From contig NZ_JADJNN010000020.1 in assembly GCF_016714285.1 (NCBI RefSeq), forward strand, positions 62,001 through 126,000: a stretch of 64,000 nucleotides of DNA. Reading direction: 5' to 3'. Below the pieces are notes generated by a model. It had not been told where the DNA came from. It was given only the letters and a program-made list of their open reading frames with translations, and did not search any database. Within the stretch, counting starts at the first letter, position 1. Each line of letters opens with the position of its first letter. The translations under genes were made by a program, and so were the position numbers. The DNA comes from Nannocystis sp. GTDB lineage: Bacteria > Myxococcota_A > Polyangia > Nannocystales > Nannocystaceae. Below are positions 62,549 through 64,000 of this stretch, piece after piece.

Positions 62549-63130
62549 ATGGCTCGCACCAAGGAGTTCGATCCAGACGAGGCCCTCGACCGCGCGCTCG
62601 ACATCTTCTGGCGCCGCGGCTACGAGGGCACCTCCCTGCGCGACCTGCTCGAGGGCATGGACATCTCGCGCCAGAGCCTCTACGACACCTTCGGCGACAA
62701 GCGCTCGCTGTTCCTGAAGGTGCTCGCGCGCTACGAGGCCCTCGCCATGGAGGGCCTGGTCCAGCTGCTCGAGGGTCGCAACACCGTCGCCGCGATCCGC
62801 GGCTTCGCCGAGTACTTCCTGCACGAGGTCGTGCTCGACAGCGATCGCGGGTCGTGCCTGATGGCGAGCACCGCGATCGAGGTCGGTCGCGCCGACCTCG
62901 AGATCCAGGCCGTCGTGAAGACCTACTTCGGGCGCATCGAGACCGCCATCCACGCGGTCCTCGCCGGCGCCATGGAGGCCGGCCAGATCGACGCGGGCCG
63001 CGACCTGCGAGCGATCGCCCGCCACCTCGTCAACGCGATCTACGGCCTCGGCATCATGGGCCGGGCCGGCAGCTCGCGTCCGGTGCTGCGCCAGATGTTG
63101 AACGTCGCCCTCTCCGTGCTCGAGCGCTAG
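62549..63130 (+). CDS. TetR/AcrR-family transcriptional regulator
   Basis: 193 residues. The N-terminal helix-turn-helix (9-52) reads FDPDEALDRALDIFWRRGYEGTSLRDLLEGMDISRQSLYDTFGDKRSLF, the pattern of AcrR/NemR-type repressors; the C-terminus (60-193) binds an unknown ligand. DRGSCLMASTAIEVG is typical of the subfamily with C-terminal domain TetR_C_16-like. Start MARTKEFDP at 62549; earlier Met at 62495 lies inside the operators. The usual target, a reductase or efflux gene, is not next to it. Confidence 0.9.
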   Translation: MARTKEFDPDEALDRALDIFWRRGYEGTSLRDLLEGMDISRQSLYDTFGDKRSLFLKVLARYEALAMEGLVQLLEGRNTVAAIRGFAEYFLHEVVLDSDRGSCLMASTAIEVGRADLEIQAVVKTYFGRIETAIHAVLAGAMEAGQIDAGRDLRAIARHLVNAIYGLGIMGRAGSSRPVLRQMLNVALSVLER

Positions 63131-63206
63131 ATAGCCACCGCTCGGGACAGTGACAGTCCAGTGATCGTGACAGCGGCCCGCGCACGCGCGGCCAGGAGGT
63201 TTCGCC

Positions 63207-63797
63207 ATGTCCTTCGTGAACTACGCGGCGCGGGAGATCACGCTCAAGCTCGTCTATTACGGCCCCGGTCTCAGCGGCAAGACCACCAACGTGCGCCACC
63301 TTCACGGCGGCACCGCCGAGGATCGCCGCGGTCGACTCATCGAGCTCGCCACCGACGAGGAGCGCACCCTCATGTTCGACTTTGCCCCGCTGACGGTCGG
63401 CCAGATCCACGGCTTCGCCCTCCGCTTCCACGTCTACAGCGTGCCTGGCCAGATCTTCTACGCCGCCACCCGCCGCCTCATCGTCCGCGGCGCCGACGCG
63501 ATCATCTTCGTCGCCGACTCGCAGGAGCCCCGCCTCGAGGCCAACGTCATCTCCCTCGAGCACCTCGAGAGCGACCTGCGCGAGCACTTCGGCCACCCCG
63601 ACGCCGTGCCCTGCGTGATGCAGTACAACAAGCGCGACCACCCGGAGGCCGTGCCGCTGCCCCAGCTCCAGCGCACCCTGAACCCGCGCCACTGGCCCGA
63701 GTTCGAGGCGATCGCCGCCCGCGGCTTCGGGGTGCAGACCACCAGCCGCGCCGCGATCAAGCTGGCCCTGCGCAGCACCCAGCGCGAGCTCGGGTGA
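63207..63797 (+). CDS. mglA: MglA-family small GTPase
   Basis: Ras-like switch for polarity and motility in myxobacteria. 196 residues, nearly the same length as M. xanthus MglA (195). P-loop GPGLSGKTTN (19-28), the SVPGQ switch-II segment (PM3), and NKRD for guanine recognition. MSFVNYAAREITLKLVYYGPG matches the MglA N-terminus; identity is moderate, so it may be a paralogue rather than the polarity MglA. MglB, its usual upstream GAP gene, is not adjacent here. GGAGG lies eight bases before the ATG. Confidence 0.9.
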   Translation: MSFVNYAAREITLKLVYYGPGLSGKTTNVRHLHGGTAEDRRGRLIELATDEERTLMFDFAPLTVGQIHGFALRFHVYSVPGQIFYAATRRLIVRGADAIIFVADSQEPRLEANVISLEHLESDLREHFGHPDAVPCVMQYNKRDHPEAVPLPQLQRTLNPRHWPEFEAIAARGFGVQTTSRAAIKLALRSTQRELG

Positions 63798-63805
63798 GCC
63801 GTTAC

Positions 63806-63883
63806 CGCTGCATCAGCGGCGGGAGCTCGCCGCACGAGCCAAGGCACCATCACGGCTGCATCAACGGCGGGAGCTCGCCGCAG
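63806..63883. repeat. Duplicated 3' end of the right-hand gene
   Basis: CGCTGCATCAGCGGCGGGAGCTCGCCGCA at 63806-63834 recurs with two changes at 63854-63882, 48 bases apart. The second copy is the last codons of the minus-strand gene; the first lies past its stop. Confidence 0.7.
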
Positions 63884-64000
63884 AACAGCTCCTCCTCGTA
63901 GAAGTAGCCGAGGAAGCGCAGCCCGACCCCGGGCGCGCCGACCACCGCCGCAATCGGCGTCGCCGCGTGACCCGAGCGGCACAGGCTGCGGCTCAGCACG
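63850..64000 (-). CDS. Gene running off the right edge (C-terminal part only)
   Basis: The open frame enters at 64000 and stops at 63850, encoding about 49 residues: SRSLCRSGHAATPIAAVVGAPGVGLRFLGYFYEEELFCGELPPLMQP. No stop occurs before the edge. Too little is visible for a family call. Convergent with the MglA-type gene; its 3' end is duplicated in the intervening gap. Confidence 0.55.
   Translation of the reverse strand, partial: VLSRSLCRSGHAATPIAAVVGAPGVGLRFLGYFYEEELFCGELPPLMQP

Overview
Chromosomal DNA from a very GC-rich delta-proteobacterium, most likely a myxobacterium of the Nannocystis/Plesiocystis group (Nannocystineae). This is inferred from the gene content: an MglA-type GTPase, a CarF-type plasmalogen desaturase, a retron, an AgmX/PglI-type protein, and at least eight secreted lipoproteins with long Thr/Ser/Gly/Asp linkers. 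No rRNA, tRNA, CRISPR array or insertion sequence was seen. Most genes sit alone or in pairs with short gaps.

1-5.6 kb: a peptide-secretion locus. A giant gene (minus strand, runs off the left edge, at least 1,543 codons) fuses two peptidase-type ABC exporters in one reading frame: active C39 peptidase, membrane domain, ATPase, two cyclic-nucleotide-binding folds, a C39 fold lacking its catalytic residues, and a second membrane domain. Divergent from it, three tandem 251-bp repeats each encode a nearly identical 45-residue leader ending Gly-Gly-Gly with a tail of only 5-7 residues. No modification enzyme is visible.

5.6-15.6 kb: the two agmatine-to-putrescine enzymes (aguB, aguA) lie about 7 kb apart among lipoproteins, a DUF2330 protein, and a divergent pair made of an ECF-like sigma factor and a Ser/Thr kinase whose N-terminus carries an anti-sigma-like HxxxCxxC motif.

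15.6-22.3 kb: a complete retron operon on the minus strand: WGR/HEAT-repeat protein, winged-helix/SWIM zinc-finger protein, msr-msd RNA with a perfect 20-bp a1/a2 repeat and a long msd hairpin, and the reverse transcriptase. The gene set matches retron type XIII as I recall it.

22.5-39.3 kb: a metzincin lipoprotein, a DUF4349 protein, a CarF-like plasmanylethanolamine desaturase, NDH-2, a glutathione transferase, an RtcB RNA ligase with a co-transcribed unknown partner behind a near-consensus promoter, an orphan YhdJ-type adenine methyltransferase, and lipoproteins, one with a ferritin-like domain.

39.4-53.1 kb: a glycine-rich RRM protein, an alkylsulfatase-like metallo-hydrolase, a beta-lactamase-fold serine hydrolase, OmpA and AgmX lipoproteins, two SAM methyltransferases, an MFS carrier, a FadL-type porin and membrane proteins of unknown function.

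53.1-64 kb: housekeeping genes (glycerophosphodiesterase, serS, PBP4-type peptidase, ddl, trpS), a GNAT gene with an apparent frameshift at its start, a TetR regulator with GACC-N4-GGTC operators, an MglA-family GTPase, and a gene running off the right edge.

Across the window there are short palindromes of the form CTGNCC-N4-GGNCAG, inside and between genes, and several 30-65 bp local duplications at gene boundaries.
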